From Streptomyces sp. NBC_00568 (GTDB lineage: Bacteria > Actinomycetota > Actinomycetes > Streptomycetales > Streptomycetaceae), in assembly GCF_026341855.1 (NCBI RefSeq), contig NZ_JAPENW010000001.1, positions 62,001 through 126,000 on the forward strand: a DNA stretch of 64,000 bases. The letters run 5' to 3'. The number at the start of each line of letters is the position of its first letter. Within the stretch, counting starts at the first letter, position 1. Below, piece by piece: positions 7,507-16,291 of the stretch. The notes beneath the pieces were generated by a model that was not told the origin of the DNA, made no database searches, and saw only the letters and a list, made by a program, of their open reading frames with translations. The translations under genes and the position numbers were made by a program.

Positions 7507-8310
7507 CTATGTGCGGTTTCTGTGCGCTCACCTTTCTTGATCCATGCGGGAATTGCCGTCACCCTCTGTGGAATGACGATCTTTACGGCCCTTCAACCCG
7601 CCCGGGAATGCGGGCCGGTTGAGAAATGGGGACGGCAACGCATCGTCACGAATATGACGCTCCTCACGCGACTCGTCCCACGGTGCCTTATTTCAGGGAC
7701 AGTTGGAATGAAGGCGCTATTTCGGACAGAACAGTCACATGCGACGCCAACGGATATCCGTCACATCCGGACTCTCGCCGAGTCCGGTCCGCGCACCGTG
7801 ATGCGGTGACGTCACATCTGTGCCGATTTGATCGCTTTCTCAGCACTCGTGCACTTATGTGAGGTCCCGGCTCGCTCATTCTGTGAGCCAGGTGGCCGGC
7901 CCGGCACGGCGCCGTACCTCGGCGCGCGGGCGCCGGAGGTGATCCCCGGGCCCGGTGCGGACGCGGCGGCTCGTCGCGTCCGGTGACGCGCGTCGCGACC
8001 GCCGCATGGTCGGTGACGTGTGTCGCGTGACCGCCACTCGCCCCGCGAACGCCTCACCGCCACTCGCCCCGCAAAAGAGGCCAGGTCCGGGCATCCGCGC
8101 CGATCTCGATGATCGGCCCCGCGGTGTCGACCAGGCCCGATCGGGACCGACATGATCATGGGCGCCTCGCGCCCTGAGGCGTCGGCTGTGGACAACTCAT
8201 TGCCTCAGGAACCCATGTCGTATCGTCGAGAGCGCGAGCCGAAGACAACTGCCGACGAGTGGCGCCGAGTCCAGCCGGGCGACGCCGACGGCCGAATGGG
8301 AGGAGCCCCC
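7507..8310. other. 800-bp divergent intergenic region rich in palindromes
   Basis: No convincing gene is seen on either strand. The part 7510-7870 is clearly richer in A+T than its surroundings. It contains an inverted repeat at 7593-7622 (TCAACC/GGTTGA arms plus a GCCCG/CGGGC stem), a perfect 12-bp palindrome ACGGATATCCGT (7750-7761), a perfect hairpin with CCGGACTC/GAGTCCGG arms (7767-7787), and GTGACGTCAC (7806-7815). A 17-bp direct repeat ACCGCCACTCGCCCCGC occurs at 8030-8046 and 8056-8072. The region probably serves both the LysM-M23 and the phosphatase promoters. Confidence 0.6.
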
Positions 8311-9108
8311 GTGACGCAGCAGGTCCCGTCGACCGAGCCCGAGCTCGGCGGAGTGCGCAACTTCCGCGACGTGGGCGGACTGCCCACCGCGGACGGCCGA
8401 CGAGTGCGTTACGGGCACCTGTTCCGCAGCGGCCACCTCGCGCACGCCACGGAGGAGGACGCCGCGTTCCTCGCCTCCCTGGGGCTCCACACGATCTTCG
8501 ACTTCCGCAACGCCGCGGATCAGAAGCTGGAGGGCCCGGACGTCGAGCTGCCGGGCGTGCGGAACGTGAATCTGCCCCTGTCCGACCCGGCCGACGGCAG
8601 CGAGTTCTGGAAGATGGTCCGCGACGGCGACCTGGACCAGCTGCACGCGATCCTCGGCGACGGCAAGGGCGCGGACCGCATGATCGGCTCGTACCGCAGG
8701 ATCATCAGGGAGCGCACGGCCGAGCACTCCCAGGTGCTGCGCGCGATGGCCGAGGACAGCGTGCCCGCGCTGATGCACTGCGCGGCCGGCAAGGACCGCG
8801 CGGGACTGTCCATCGCCATCACCCTGCTCGCCCTCGGCGTCGAGCGGGACGCGATCGTGGCCGACTACCTGGAGTCGAACGCCGCGCACCGCCGCTACAA
8901 GGTGCACCGCACCAACTCCTCGGCCTCCGCGTACTCCCCCGAGGTCATGGAGCTGCTCAGCCCCCTGTTCGACGCGCGCGCGGAGTACCTGACGGCCGCC
9001 TTCGAGGCGATCGAGGAGAACTGGGGCAGCGTCGACGTCTATCTGGAGCAGGGCCTGGGCCTGACGCCGGAGCTGCGGGAGCGCCTGCGCGGGCGACTGC
9101 TGGACTGA
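8311..9108 (+). CDS. tyrosine/serine protein phosphatase (DSP-like)
   Basis: This 265-aa protein belongs to the Y_phosphatase3 family. The P-loop HCAAGKDRAG sits at about 156-165, with Cys157 as nucleophile and Arg163 binding phosphate. The N-terminal GGVRNFRDVGGLPT is the usual family signature. The Lys-Asp within the loop is typical of the dual-specificity and lipid phosphatase branch, so the substrate could be a protein or a phosphoinositide. The GTG at 8311 is chosen because GGGAGGAG lies 5 nt upstream; an upstream in-frame ATG at 8152 lacks this support. It is convergent with the small membrane protein gene downstream. Confidence 0.9.
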   Translation: MTQQVPSTEPELGGVRNFRDVGGLPTADGRRVRYGHLFRSGHLAHATEEDAAFLASLGLHTIFDFRNAADQKLEGPDVELPGVRNVNLPLSDPADGSEFWKMVRDGDLDQLHAILGDGKGADRMIGSYRRIIRERTAEHSQVLRAMAEDSVPALMHCAAGKDRAGLSIAITLLALGVERDAIVADYLESNAAHRRYKVHRTNSSASAYSPEVMELLSPLFDARAEYLTAAFEAIEENWGSVDVYLEQGLGLTPELRERLRGRLLD

Positions 9109-9112
9109 GCCG

Positions 9113-9165
9113 CGCGCCGGGCCCGGGCGTCCACCGCTTCCCCGCGCCGGGCCCGGGCGTCCACC
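9113..9165. repeat. 23-bp direct repeat in a convergent junction
   Basis: The sequence CGCGCCGGGCCCGGGCGTCC plus ACC occurs at 9113-9135 and again, identical, at 9143-9165. It contains the self-complementary core CCGGGCCCGG. It fills the 81-bp gap between the phosphatase and the DUF6126 gene. Confidence 0.85.
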
Positions 9166-9189
9166 CGTCCCGCGCGCCCGGCCGAGGGG

Positions 9190-9339
9190 CTACTGGTTCT
9201 GCGCGCCCAGCGTGAAGAGCAGGTAGATGAAGGCCGCGAAGAGGTGGCCGACGGCGACATAGATGATCAGCCGTACCCACAGGGCGCGCGGGAACTTCTC
9301 CTCCATGGAGCGCCGGCGGGGTTCTGTGGGTTCGGTCAT
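9190..9339 (-). CDS. DUF6126-like small membrane protein, 49 aa
   Basis: This 49-aa protein has a charged N-terminus (TEPRRRSMEEKFPRALW) followed by one hydrophobic membrane segment at about 21-44. Its ATG overlaps the stop of the cupin-XRE regulator by 4 nt, so the two are translationally coupled. Small proteins of this type follow XRE-cupin regulators in Streptomyces. Function is unknown; modulation of the regulator or of a transporter is a guess. Confidence 0.8.
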   Translation of the reverse strand: MTEPTEPRRRSMEEKFPRALWVRLIIYVAVGHLFAAFIYLLFTLGAQNQ

Positions 9340-9971
9340 GACGTCTCTCCCGGGGTGGGGTGGCCGGTCGCCTCGCCGAGGCACAGCGCGGCGACGGGGC
9401 TCTGCAAGAGGGTGTGTACGAAGAGGAGCTCGGCCCCGTCGCGCTCGGCGGCCGCGATGCGGTGCGGGGTGAGCGAGTCGAAGTGGGCGCTGTCCCCCGG
9501 TGCGAGCACGTGCGCGGTGTCCCCGAGGCGCAGCCTGAGCCGCCCCTGGAGAACATACAGCCACTCCTCGCCGGGGTGGACGCGCACGATGTCGCCCTGT
9601 GAGCCGTACGGGACGTGCACGCGCAGTGCCTGCATGCCGCGGCCGGCCGCACCGGCCTGCCAGTAGGTCCAGCCGCCCGCCGGGGCCGGGTCCATGTCGC
9701 CGGCCCGCACGATCGCGTCACGGTCGGCGACCGTCTCGCCGAGCAGTTCGGAGACCGTCGTACCGTAGACGCGGGCCAGTGTGAGCAGCATCGGCAGCGA
9801 GGGCTGGCGCTGCCCGGTCTCCAGACGGGAGAGATGGGCGGGTGAGAGTCCCGCGGCACGGGCTGCGGCCTCCAGGGTGAGGGAGCCGGCGCGGCGCAGC
9901 CCGCGGAGCCGGGGCGCCACGGCGTGCAGCTCGTCGGACGGCTCGTCGACCGTCCCTGGATCGGGGCTCAT
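9336..9971 (-). CDS. XRE-family regulator with cupin domain
   Basis: This 211-aa protein combines an N-terminal XRE helix-turn-helix at about 21-76 (LEAAARAAGLSPAHLSRLE) with a C-terminal cupin_2 domain at about 110-190 (GEEWLYVLQGRLRLRLG). Such SutR/PuuR-like proteins sense a small ligand in the cupin barrel. Two matching palindromes lie 20-55 bp upstream of its ATG, which predicts autoregulation. It is the first gene of a two-gene unit with the DUF6126 protein and lies just downstream of the hopanoid operon, though a strong hairpin separates them. A regulatory link to hopanoids is not shown. Confidence 0.9.
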   Translation of the reverse strand: MSPDPGTVDEPSDELHAVAPRLRGLRRAGSLTLEAAARAAGLSPAHLSRLETGQRQPSLPMLLTLARVYGTTVSELLGETVADRDAIVRAGDMDPAPAGGWTYWQAGAAGRGMQALRVHVPYGSQGDIVRVHPGEEWLYVLQGRLRLRLGDTAHVLAPGDSAHFDSLTPHRIAAAERDGAELLFVHTLLQSPVAALCLGEATGHPTPGETS

Positions 9972-9991
9972 AGGTCCATTGAGCCCGATGA

Positions 9992-10026
9992 TTGCCTCCG
10001 GGGCAATTTTCTTGCCCCAGAGGCAA
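9992..10026. promoter_or_regulatory. paired operators of the XRE-cupin regulator
   Basis: Two 15-bp sites, TTGCCTCCGGGGCAA (9992-10006) and TTGCCCCAGAGGCAA (10012-10026), have identical TTGCC/GGCAA arms. Their centres are 20 bp apart, two helical turns, so two dimers could bind the same face of DNA upstream of the start at 9971. Confidence 0.75.
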
Positions 10027-10048
10027 AGAGCCCGGCCGCGTCGCCGTC

Positions 10049-10079
10049 GGCCCGCCGGAGAGGGCGGGCCCGGCGGGCC
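10049..10079 (-). terminator. hairpin ending the hopanoid operon
   Basis: A perfect 10-bp stem (GGCCCGCCGG with CCGGCGGGCC, 11-nt loop) starts at the base next to the stop codon of the aminotransferase gene. It separates the hopanoid operon from the XRE gene. Confidence 0.7.
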
Positions 10080-11480
10080 TCAGCGGTTCGCCACCGCCTG
10101 CTTCACCAGCGTCTTCCCGAAGTCCCACATCAGCCCGCCGCCGCTGTGGGCGTCCTCCATGACCGCGGTGAAGGCCTCCACGAACCGGTCGACATCGTGC
10201 TCGTCGATGACCAGCGGCGGGATCAGCTTGATCACTTCGAGGTGGTCGCCGGAGACCTGGGTGAGGATGCGGTGCCGCTGGAGCAGCGGGACGACGACCA
10301 TCTGCGCGAACAGGCCCTTGCGCGCGGCCTGCAACATGGTCCAGCGGCTGCGCAGTTTGAGCGACTTGGGCCGGCCGAACTCGATGCCGATCATCAGGCC
10401 CCGGCCGCGCACATCGCTGAGCAGCTCGTACCGGTCGATCAGCGCGGCCAGCCGGGACCTCAGCTGTTCGCCGGTGGCCCGGGCGTTGGCGACGATCTGG
10501 TCGTTCTCCATGACGGAGAGCACGGCGAGGCCCGCCGCCATGGCCTGCGCGTTGGAACCGAAGCTCGCCGAGTGCACGAGGACCCGGTCCATCGAGGAGT
10601 AGACCTTCTTGAAGATCCAGTCCTTGCCGAGGGTCGCGCCGACCGGCACATAGCCTCCGGAGAGCGCCTTGGCCACGCACACCAGGTCCGGTTCGACGCC
10701 CTCCTCGTGCTGGTAGGCGTAGAAGTCCCCGGTCCGGCCGAGGCCGGTCTGCACCTCGTCCGCGATGAGCAGGGCCTTGTGCCGGTGCAGCAGCTCCTGG
10801 GCGGCGCGCAGATATCCGGGCGGGGCCTCGTGGACGCCCTTGCCCTGGATCGGTTCCACGATCAGCGCGGCGATGTCGCCCTTCTTCAGCTCCTTCGCCA
10901 GGGCGTCGAGATCACCGAGCGGGACGGCGGTGTCGGGCAGCAGCGGTGCGAAGCCGTCGCGGAAGCCGTCCTCGCCGTTCACGGACAGGGAGCCGGTGGT
11001 CAGTCCGTGGAAGGCGTGCGAGCAGTACAGGATCCGCGGCCTGCCGGTGGCGTACCGGGCGAACTTCAGCGCGGTCTCGACGGCTTCCGTTCCGCTGTTG
11101 CCGAAGAACACCCGGTCCAGATGCGGGCTGTGGGTGAGCAGCCGCTCCGCGAGCAGACCCGGCAACGGCTGGCAGTCGAAGCGGGTGAGGTCGGCGAGCG
11201 AGGCGTCGAGGACGTCGTGCAGCGCCTGCCGGACGACGGGGTGGTGGCGGCCGAGGCCCATCACCCCGAATCCGGCGAGCATGTCGAGGTAGTCGTTGCC
11301 GTCTGCGTCCCAGAAGTGCGCGCCCTCGGCCCGCTCGTAGACCTTGTCGAATCCGATGGTGTGCAGCATGCGCGGGAGCTGGTGGTTCAGGTACTTCGTG
11401 TGCAGCTCGTAGCGCTCGGCGCCGCGCTCGGCGAGGAGCGCGCCGAGGTCGAACTCCCCCTTCTCCGCAGGGTCGGTCAT
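10080..11480 (-). CDS. hpnO: class III aminotransferase, HpnO-like
   Basis: This 466-aa PLP enzyme carries the class III aminotransferase pattern: the [16 protein letters not shown] cofactor loop near 128, [14 protein letters not shown] near 240, and the PLP lysine in [13 protein letters not shown] near 270. It is the last gene of the hopanoid operon, overlapping dxs by 4 nt. Known HpnO proteins convert ribosylhopane-derived intermediates to aminobacteriohopanetriol, and the position supports that role. Ornithine-type aminotransferases look similar, so the assignment rests on context. Confidence 0.85.
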   Translation of the reverse strand: MTDPAEKGEFDLGALLAERGAERYELHTKYLNHQLPRMLHTIGFDKVYERAEGAHFWDADGNDYLDMLAGFGVMGLGRHHPVVRQALHDVLDASLADLTRFDCQPLPGLLAERLLTHSPHLDRVFFGNSGTEAVETALKFARYATGRPRILYCSHAFHGLTTGSLSVNGEDGFRDGFAPLLPDTAVPLGDLDALAKELKKGDIAALIVEPIQGKGVHEAPPGYLRAAQELLHRHKALLIADEVQTGLGRTGDFYAYQHEEGVEPDLVCVAKALSGGYVPVGATLGKDWIFKKVYSSMDRVLVHSASFGSNAQAMAAGLAVLSVMENDQIVANARATGEQLRSRLAALIDRYELLSDVRGRGLMIGIEFGRPKSLKLRSRWTMLQAARKGLFAQMVVVPLLQRHRILTQVSGDHLEVIKLIPPLVIDEHDVDRFVEAFTAVMEDAHSGGGLMWDFGKTLVKQAVANR

Positions 11481-13432
11481 TCCTTCTTCTCCTTGGACAA
11501 CTCATCCTCGGCCGGCACGTCGGCGGCCTTCGACAGCTCGTGGGCGGCCGCCTTGGACCGCTCGTCCTTGACCGCCAGGCCGGCGCTGATCCGCCCGGCG
11601 ATCTCCACGGGCGTGAGCCCGATGTCGGCCAGCACCTCGGCGCGCTTGGCGTGCGCGAGGAACTGCTCCGGGATGCCGAACCGCCTGACGGGCACGTCGA
11701 CTTCGGCGTCCCCGAGGGCCAGCGCGACGGCCGCGCCGACGCCCGAGGCCCGGCTGTTGTCCTCGACGACGGCGACGAGCCGGTGCTCGGCGGCCAGCGG
11801 GGGCAGCGCCGGGTCGACGGGCTTGACCCAGCGGGGGTCGACGACGGTGCAGCCGATGCCGCGGGCCTCCAGCAGGTCGGCTGCCTGGAGGCAGACCGGG
11901 GCCATCACTCCCACGGCGACGAGCAGCACCTCGGGGCGCTCGCCCCGGTGCAGGACGTCGAGCCCGCCCACGCGGTCCACCGCGGGGATCGCGGGGCCGA
12001 CCGACTCCTTCGGGAAGCGGATCATCGTCGGCGCGTCGTCGACGGCGACCGCCTCCCGCAGCTGGGCTCTCAGCTGGTCGGCGTCGCGCGGCGCGGCGAT
12101 CCTGAGGCCGGGCACGACCTGGAGGATCGACATGTCCCACATGCCGTTGTGCGAGGCGCCGTCGACACCGGTGATGCCGGCCCGGTCGAGGACGAAGGTC
12201 ACGCCGCAGCGGTGCAGGGCGACGTCCATGAGGAGCTGGTCGAAGGCCCGGTTGAGAAAGGTCGCGTAGACGGCGACGACGGGGTGGAGACCGCCGGTCG
12301 CGAGTCCGGCCGCGGAGACCGTGGCGTGCTGCTCGGCGATGCCGACGTCCCACACACGGTCGGGGAACCTCTCGGCGAACTTCCCGAGCCCCACCGGATG
12401 CAGCATGGCCGCCGTGATGGCCACGACGTCCGCGCGCTCCTCGCCGATCCGGACGATCTCGTCGCCGAACACGGAGGTCCAGGAGGGGCCGTTGGACGGT
12501 GCGAGGGGCTCGCAGGTGAGCGGGTCCATCACCCCGACGGTGTGGAAGTGGTCCTCCTCGTGGGCGAGCGCGGGCTCGTAGCCGCGCCCCTTCTCCGTCA
12601 GGCAGTGGATGAGGACGGGACCGTGGAAGCGTTTCGCCCGGCGCAGGGCGGACTCCACGGCGCCGAGGTCGTGACCGTCGATCGGTCCGACGTATTTGAG
12701 CCCGAGGTCCTCGAACATGCCCTGCGGCGCGAAGGCGTCCTTGAAGCCCTTCTTCGCGCCGTGCAGGGACTCGTAGATCGTGTTGCCGACGACGGGGGTG
12801 CGCAGCAGGACGTCCTTGCCCCAGGCGAGGATCTGCTCGTAGCTGTCGGTGGTCCGCAGGGTCGCGAGGTGGTTCGCGAGGCCGCCGATGGTCGGCGCGT
12901 AAGAGCGTTCGTTGTCGTTGACGACGATGATCAGAGGCCGGTCCTTGGCGGCGGCGATGTTGTTCAGCGCCTCCCACGCCATGCCGCCGGTGAGCGCGCC
13001 GTCGCCGATGACCGCGACGACATGACCCTTCTCGCCCTGCACCTGGCGGGCCTTGGCGAGCCCGTCCGCCCAGCCGAGCGCCGTGGAGGCGTGGCTGTTC
13101 TCGATGACGTCGTGCTCGGACTCCTCGCGCGAGGGATAGCCGGACAGGCCGCCCTTGCCACGCAGCTTGGAGAAGTCCTGACGCCCCGTCAGGATTTTGT
13201 GCACGTAGCTCTGATGGCCGGTGTCCCACAGGATGCGGTCGACAGGCGACTCGAAGACCCGGTGGAGGGCGATGGACAGTTCCACCACTCCCAGATTGGG
13301 TCCGAGGTGACCGCCGGTCCTGGCGACCGCGTGCACCAGGAACTCCCTCACCTCTTCGGCCAGTTCACCGACTTCTGCCTCGGACAGCGCCTTCAGGTCG
13401 CGTGGTCCCCGGATGTTCTCCAGAATCGTCAC
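11477..13432 (-). CDS. dxs: 1-deoxy-D-xylulose-5-phosphate synthase
   Basis: Dxs condenses pyruvate and glyceraldehyde 3-phosphate with ThDP to start the MEP isoprenoid pathway. The 651-aa protein shows the N-terminal [15 protein letters not shown], the ThDP/Mg motif [16 protein letters not shown] near 143, and the transketolase-type centre [15 protein letters not shown] near 420. The C-terminal tail is Lys/Glu-rich. GTG at 13432 follows a purine-rich GAGAGGGG. It overlaps the aminotransferase by 4 nt and follows ispG by 27 nt, so this copy appears dedicated to hopanoid supply; a second genomic dxs is expected in Streptomyces but is not in this window. Confidence 0.95.
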   Translation of the reverse strand: MTILENIRGPRDLKALSEAEVGELAEEVREFLVHAVARTGGHLGPNLGVVELSIALHRVFESPVDRILWDTGHQSYVHKILTGRQDFSKLRGKGGLSGYPSREESEHDVIENSHASTALGWADGLAKARQVQGEKGHVVAVIGDGALTGGMAWEALNNIAAAKDRPLIIVVNDNERSYAPTIGGLANHLATLRTTDSYEQILAWGKDVLLRTPVVGNTIYESLHGAKKGFKDAFAPQGMFEDLGLKYVGPIDGHDLGAVESALRRAKRFHGPVLIHCLTEKGRGYEPALAHEEDHFHTVGVMDPLTCEPLAPSNGPSWTSVFGDEIVRIGEERADVVAITAAMLHPVGLGKFAERFPDRVWDVGIAEQHATVSAAGLATGGLHPVVAVYATFLNRAFDQLLMDVALHRCGVTFVLDRAGITGVDGASHNGMWDMSILQVVPGLRIAAPRDADQLRAQLREAVAVDDAPTMIRFPKESVGPAIPAVDRVGGLDVLHRGERPEVLLVAVGVMAPVCLQAADLLEARGIGCTVVDPRWVKPVDPALPPLAAEHRLVAVVEDNSRASGVGAAVALALGDAEVDVPVRRFGIPEQFLAHAKRAEVLADIGLTPVEIAGRISAGLAVKDERSKAAAHELSKAADVPAEDELSKEKKE

Positions 13433-13459
13433 GTCGGGCCCCCTCTCGGTCCGTGCTGA

Positions 13460-14617
13460 TCAGCTCACGGTGACGGCCGGTTCTCCGGACACGACGCCGT
13501 CCTTCTCCATCTGCTCGGCGATCTTCATCGCCTCGTCGATGAGGGTCTCGACGATCTTCGACTCGGGGACGGTCTTGATGACCTCGCCCTTGACGAAGAT
13601 CTGCCCCTTGCCGTTGCCGGAGGCGACTCCCAGGTCCGCCTCCCGCGCCTCGCCGGGACCGTTGACGACGCAGCCCATGACCGCGACGCGCAACGGGACC
13701 TCCATCCCCTCCAGGCCGGCCGTGACCTCGTCGGCCAGCTTGTACACGTCGACCTGGGCACGCCCGCAGGACGGGCAGGAGACGATCTCCAGGCGCCGCT
13801 GCCGCAGCCCGAGCGACTCCAGGATCTGGATGCCGACCTTGCACTCCTCGGCGGGCGGCGCGCTCAGGGAGACCCTGATGGTGTCGCCGATGCCCTCGGA
13901 GAGCAGCGCCCCGAACGCCACGGCCGACTTGATGGTCCCCTGGAAGGCCGGCCCGGCCTCGGTCACGCCGAGGTGCAGCGGGTAGTCGCACTGGGCGGCC
14001 AGCTGCCGGTAGGCGTTGACCATGATCACCGGGTCGTTGTGCTTGACGGAGATCTTGATGTCCTGGAACCCGTGCTCCTCGAAGAGCGACGCCTCCCACA
14101 GCGCCGACTCCACGAGCGCCTCGGGCGTCGCCTTCCCGTACTTCTCCAGCAGCCGCCGGTCGAGCGAGCCGGCGTTCACCCCGATACGGATCGGGATCCC
14201 GGCGTCCTTCGCGGCCCGCGCGATCTCCTTCACCTTGTCGTCGAACTGCTTGATGTTGCCGGGGTTCACCCGCACCGCCGCGCAGCCCGCCTCGATCGCC
14301 GCGAACACGTACTTCGGCTGGAAGTGGATGTCCGCGATCACCGGGATCTGCGACTTGCGGGCGATGGTCGCGAGGGCGTCCGCGTCGTCCTGCGTGGGGC
14401 AGGCGACGCGGACGATCTGACAGCCGGACGCGGTCAGTTCCGCGATCTGCTGAAGGGTGGCGCCGACGTCCGACGTACGGGTCGTGGTCATCGACTGCAC
14501 CGACACGGGCGCCCCGCCCCCGACCGCCACCGGTCCGACCTGGATCCGCCGCGACACACGGCGGTCCGCGATCGGGCGGACCGGCACTTCGGGGAGGCCC
14601 AGGGAAACGGCGGTCAC
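13460..14617 (-). CDS. ispG: 4-hydroxy-3-methylbut-2-enyl diphosphate synthase
   Basis: IspG (GcpE) reduces MEcPP to HMBPP with a [4Fe-4S] cluster. The 385-aa length is normal for the bacterial short form. Cluster ligands are visible in SCPSCGRAQ near 278 and [10 protein letters not shown] near 314; the N-terminal barrel has [12 protein letters not shown] and RVNPGNIKQ. The GTG at 14617 is chosen because it gives the family length and lies 4 nt after the hpnH stop; longer in-frame starts would lie inside hpnH. With dxs it brings two MEP-pathway steps into the hopanoid operon. Confidence 0.93.
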   Translation of the reverse strand: MTAVSLGLPEVPVRPIADRRVSRRIQVGPVAVGGGAPVSVQSMTTTRTSDVGATLQQIAELTASGCQIVRVACPTQDDADALATIARKSQIPVIADIHFQPKYVFAAIEAGCAAVRVNPGNIKQFDDKVKEIARAAKDAGIPIRIGVNAGSLDRRLLEKYGKATPEALVESALWEASLFEEHGFQDIKISVKHNDPVIMVNAYRQLAAQCDYPLHLGVTEAGPAFQGTIKSAVAFGALLSEGIGDTIRVSLSAPPAEECKVGIQILESLGLRQRRLEIVSCPSCGRAQVDVYKLADEVTAGLEGMEVPLRVAVMGCVVNGPGEAREADLGVASGNGKGQIFVKGEVIKTVPESKIVETLIDEAMKIAEQMEKDGVVSGEPAVTVS

Positions 14618-14621
14618 GTTG

Positions 14622-15644
14622 TCACCCGCGGCTTTCCGTGAAGGTCTCGCGGGCGGCCCGGATCGACTCCTTGAGGGAGCCCATGGTGGCGAGGACCGCA
14701 GTCGGCTCATAGCCGCAGTGCGCCATGCAGTTGGCGCACCGGTCGTCCTTGCCGCGCCCGTAGGAGTCCCAGTCGGTCTCCTCCAGGAGCTGCTTGTACG
14801 TCTGCACGTACCCGTCGCTCATCAGATAGCAGGGCTTCTGCCAGCCGAAGAGCGAGTAGCTCGGGATCGCCCACGCGGTGCACGGGAAGTCGACCTTGCC
14901 CTCCAGGAAGTCCAGGAAGAGCGGGCTCTGGTTGAGCCGCCAGCGGCGCCGGTTGCCGCCCGCGAAGGCCTTCTTGAACAGCTCCCGGGTCTGCTGGACG
15001 CCGAGGAAGTGCTCCTGGTCGGGGGCCTTCTCGTAGGCGTAGGCGGGCGAGAGCATCATCTCGTCGACCTTCAGGTCGTCATTGAGGTAGTTGAGCACCT
15101 CGATGATGGTCTGCGGGGTGTCGGTGTTGAAGAAGGTCGAGTTGGTGGTGACCCGGAAGCCGCGGCGCTTGGCCTCCTTGATGGCCGCGACCGCCTCGTC
15201 GAAGACACCCTCCTTCGCGACGGACTCGTCGTGCCGCTCGCGCAGCCCGTCGATGTGCACGGCCCAGGCGAAGTACGGCGAGGGCTTGAACTTGTCCATC
15301 TTCTTGCGCAGCAGCATCGCGTTGGTGCAGAGGAAGACGAACTTCTTCTTGGCCACCAACTGCCGCACGATCTCATCGATCTGAGGGTGCATCAGCGGCT
15401 CACCGCCGGCGATGGACACCATCGGCGCACCGGATTCGAGGACTGCTCCCACGGCCTGGGCCACGGGCATGCGCTGCTTGAGCACACCCGCGGGGTGCTG
15501 GATCTTGCCGCAGCCCTCGCACGCGAGGTTGCACGCGAAGAGCGGTTCCAGCTCGACGAGCAGGGCGAACTTGTCCCGCTTCCTGAGCTTCTGTTCAAAC
15601 AGGTACGCAGCGACCTTCATGGACTGCCGAAGCGGCATGGCCAT
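14622..15644 (-). CDS. hpnH: adenosyl-hopene transferase, radical SAM
   Basis: HpnH joins the 5'-deoxyadenosyl group of SAM to hopene to form adenosylhopane. The 340-aa protein has the radical SAM triad at C38, C42 and C45 ([13 protein letters not shown]), [11 protein letters not shown] nearby, and a C-terminal extension with [12 protein letters not shown] near 313. ATG at 15644 is preferred because GGAGGTG is 6 nt upstream and the protein then begins [15 protein letters not shown], as family members do; the upstream in-frame start is unsupported. It is 5 bp downstream of the nucleosidase gene. Confidence 0.95.
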   Translation of the reverse strand: MAMPLRQSMKVAAYLFEQKLRKRDKFALLVELEPLFACNLACEGCGKIQHPAGVLKQRMPVAQAVGAVLESGAPMVSIAGGEPLMHPQIDEIVRQLVAKKKFVFLCTNAMLLRKKMDKFKPSPYFAWAVHIDGLRERHDESVAKEGVFDEAVAAIKEAKRRGFRVTTNSTFFNTDTPQTIIEVLNYLNDDLKVDEMMLSPAYAYEKAPDQEHFLGVQQTRELFKKAFAGGNRRRWRLNQSPLFLDFLEGKVDFPCTAWAIPSYSLFGWQKPCYLMSDGYVQTYKQLLEETDWDSYGRGKDDRCANCMAHCGYEPTAVLATMGSLKESIRAARETFTESRG

Positions 15645-15649
15645 ACGGC

Positions 15650-16291
15650 TCACCTCCGAGGGAGCAACAAAGAACGGTGCCATTCAAAGAAAGCGGGAAG
15701 CACGGCACGAAGAACGCGGAAAGCTGATATTCCACCGCGCACCGTGCCAATACGGACGAGTTCATGTTCTGGAGCATCCACGACCACCCGTACGGCCGCA
15801 ACGGGACGCGGCCCCGTGCGGACCGCGCCGAGCAGGGTGGCCGCGGACTCCATGTCGACGGCGATGGCGCCGGTCGCGAGCAGATCGGAACGCTCGTGAC
15901 CGCGGACGACGTGATCGGAGCCGGTGAGCGGCCCCGTGTGGACGGTGCGCCCGGGCACGGCGCGCACGAGTTCCTTGACCAGGAGATCGGTGCCCACGCA
16001 CGGCGTGGCGCCGCTCGGGTCCCGGGTCTCCTCGGCGACGACCAGGTCACCGGGGTGCATGCCCGGGGCGAGCCCCGCGCAGAAGCCGGTGGCCAGCACG
16101 GCCGCAGCGGCCAGCGCCGGGTCGGCGAGCACCCGGGTGACCGACCGGTCGGCGGCCTTGGGCCCCATGCCCGTACGCAGCACGGTGACCGGCCCGCCGG
16201 CGCCGCTCCGGTCGCCGATGCGCAGGGCGAGGTGCTCGATGCCGAGCGCGCAGGCGATCAGCAGCGGGGCCGGTGCGGGCTGCCTGTCCAT
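15650..16291 (-). CDS. hpnG: hopanoid-associated nucleosidase/phosphorylase, HpnG-like
   Basis: This 213-aa protein of the PNP_UDP phosphorylase superfamily would remove adenine from adenosylhopane. Diagnostic pieces are VLRTGMGPKAA near 39, VLATGFCAGL near 66, and VDMESAATLLG near 150, with the ribose-binding Glu in DMES. Its ATG shares one base with the shc stop (TGATG), and it ends 5 bp before hpnH. It is shorter than many PNP enzymes but normal for this branch. Confidence 0.88.
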   Translation of the reverse strand: MDRQPAPAPLLIACALGIEHLALRIGDRSGAGGPVTVLRTGMGPKAADRSVTRVLADPALAAAAVLATGFCAGLAPGMHPGDLVVAEETRDPSGATPCVGTDLLVKELVRAVPGRTVHTGPLTGSDHVVRGHERSDLLATGAIAVDMESAATLLGAVRTGPRPVAAVRVVVDAPEHELVRIGTVRGGISAFRVLRAVLPAFFEWHRSLLLPRR

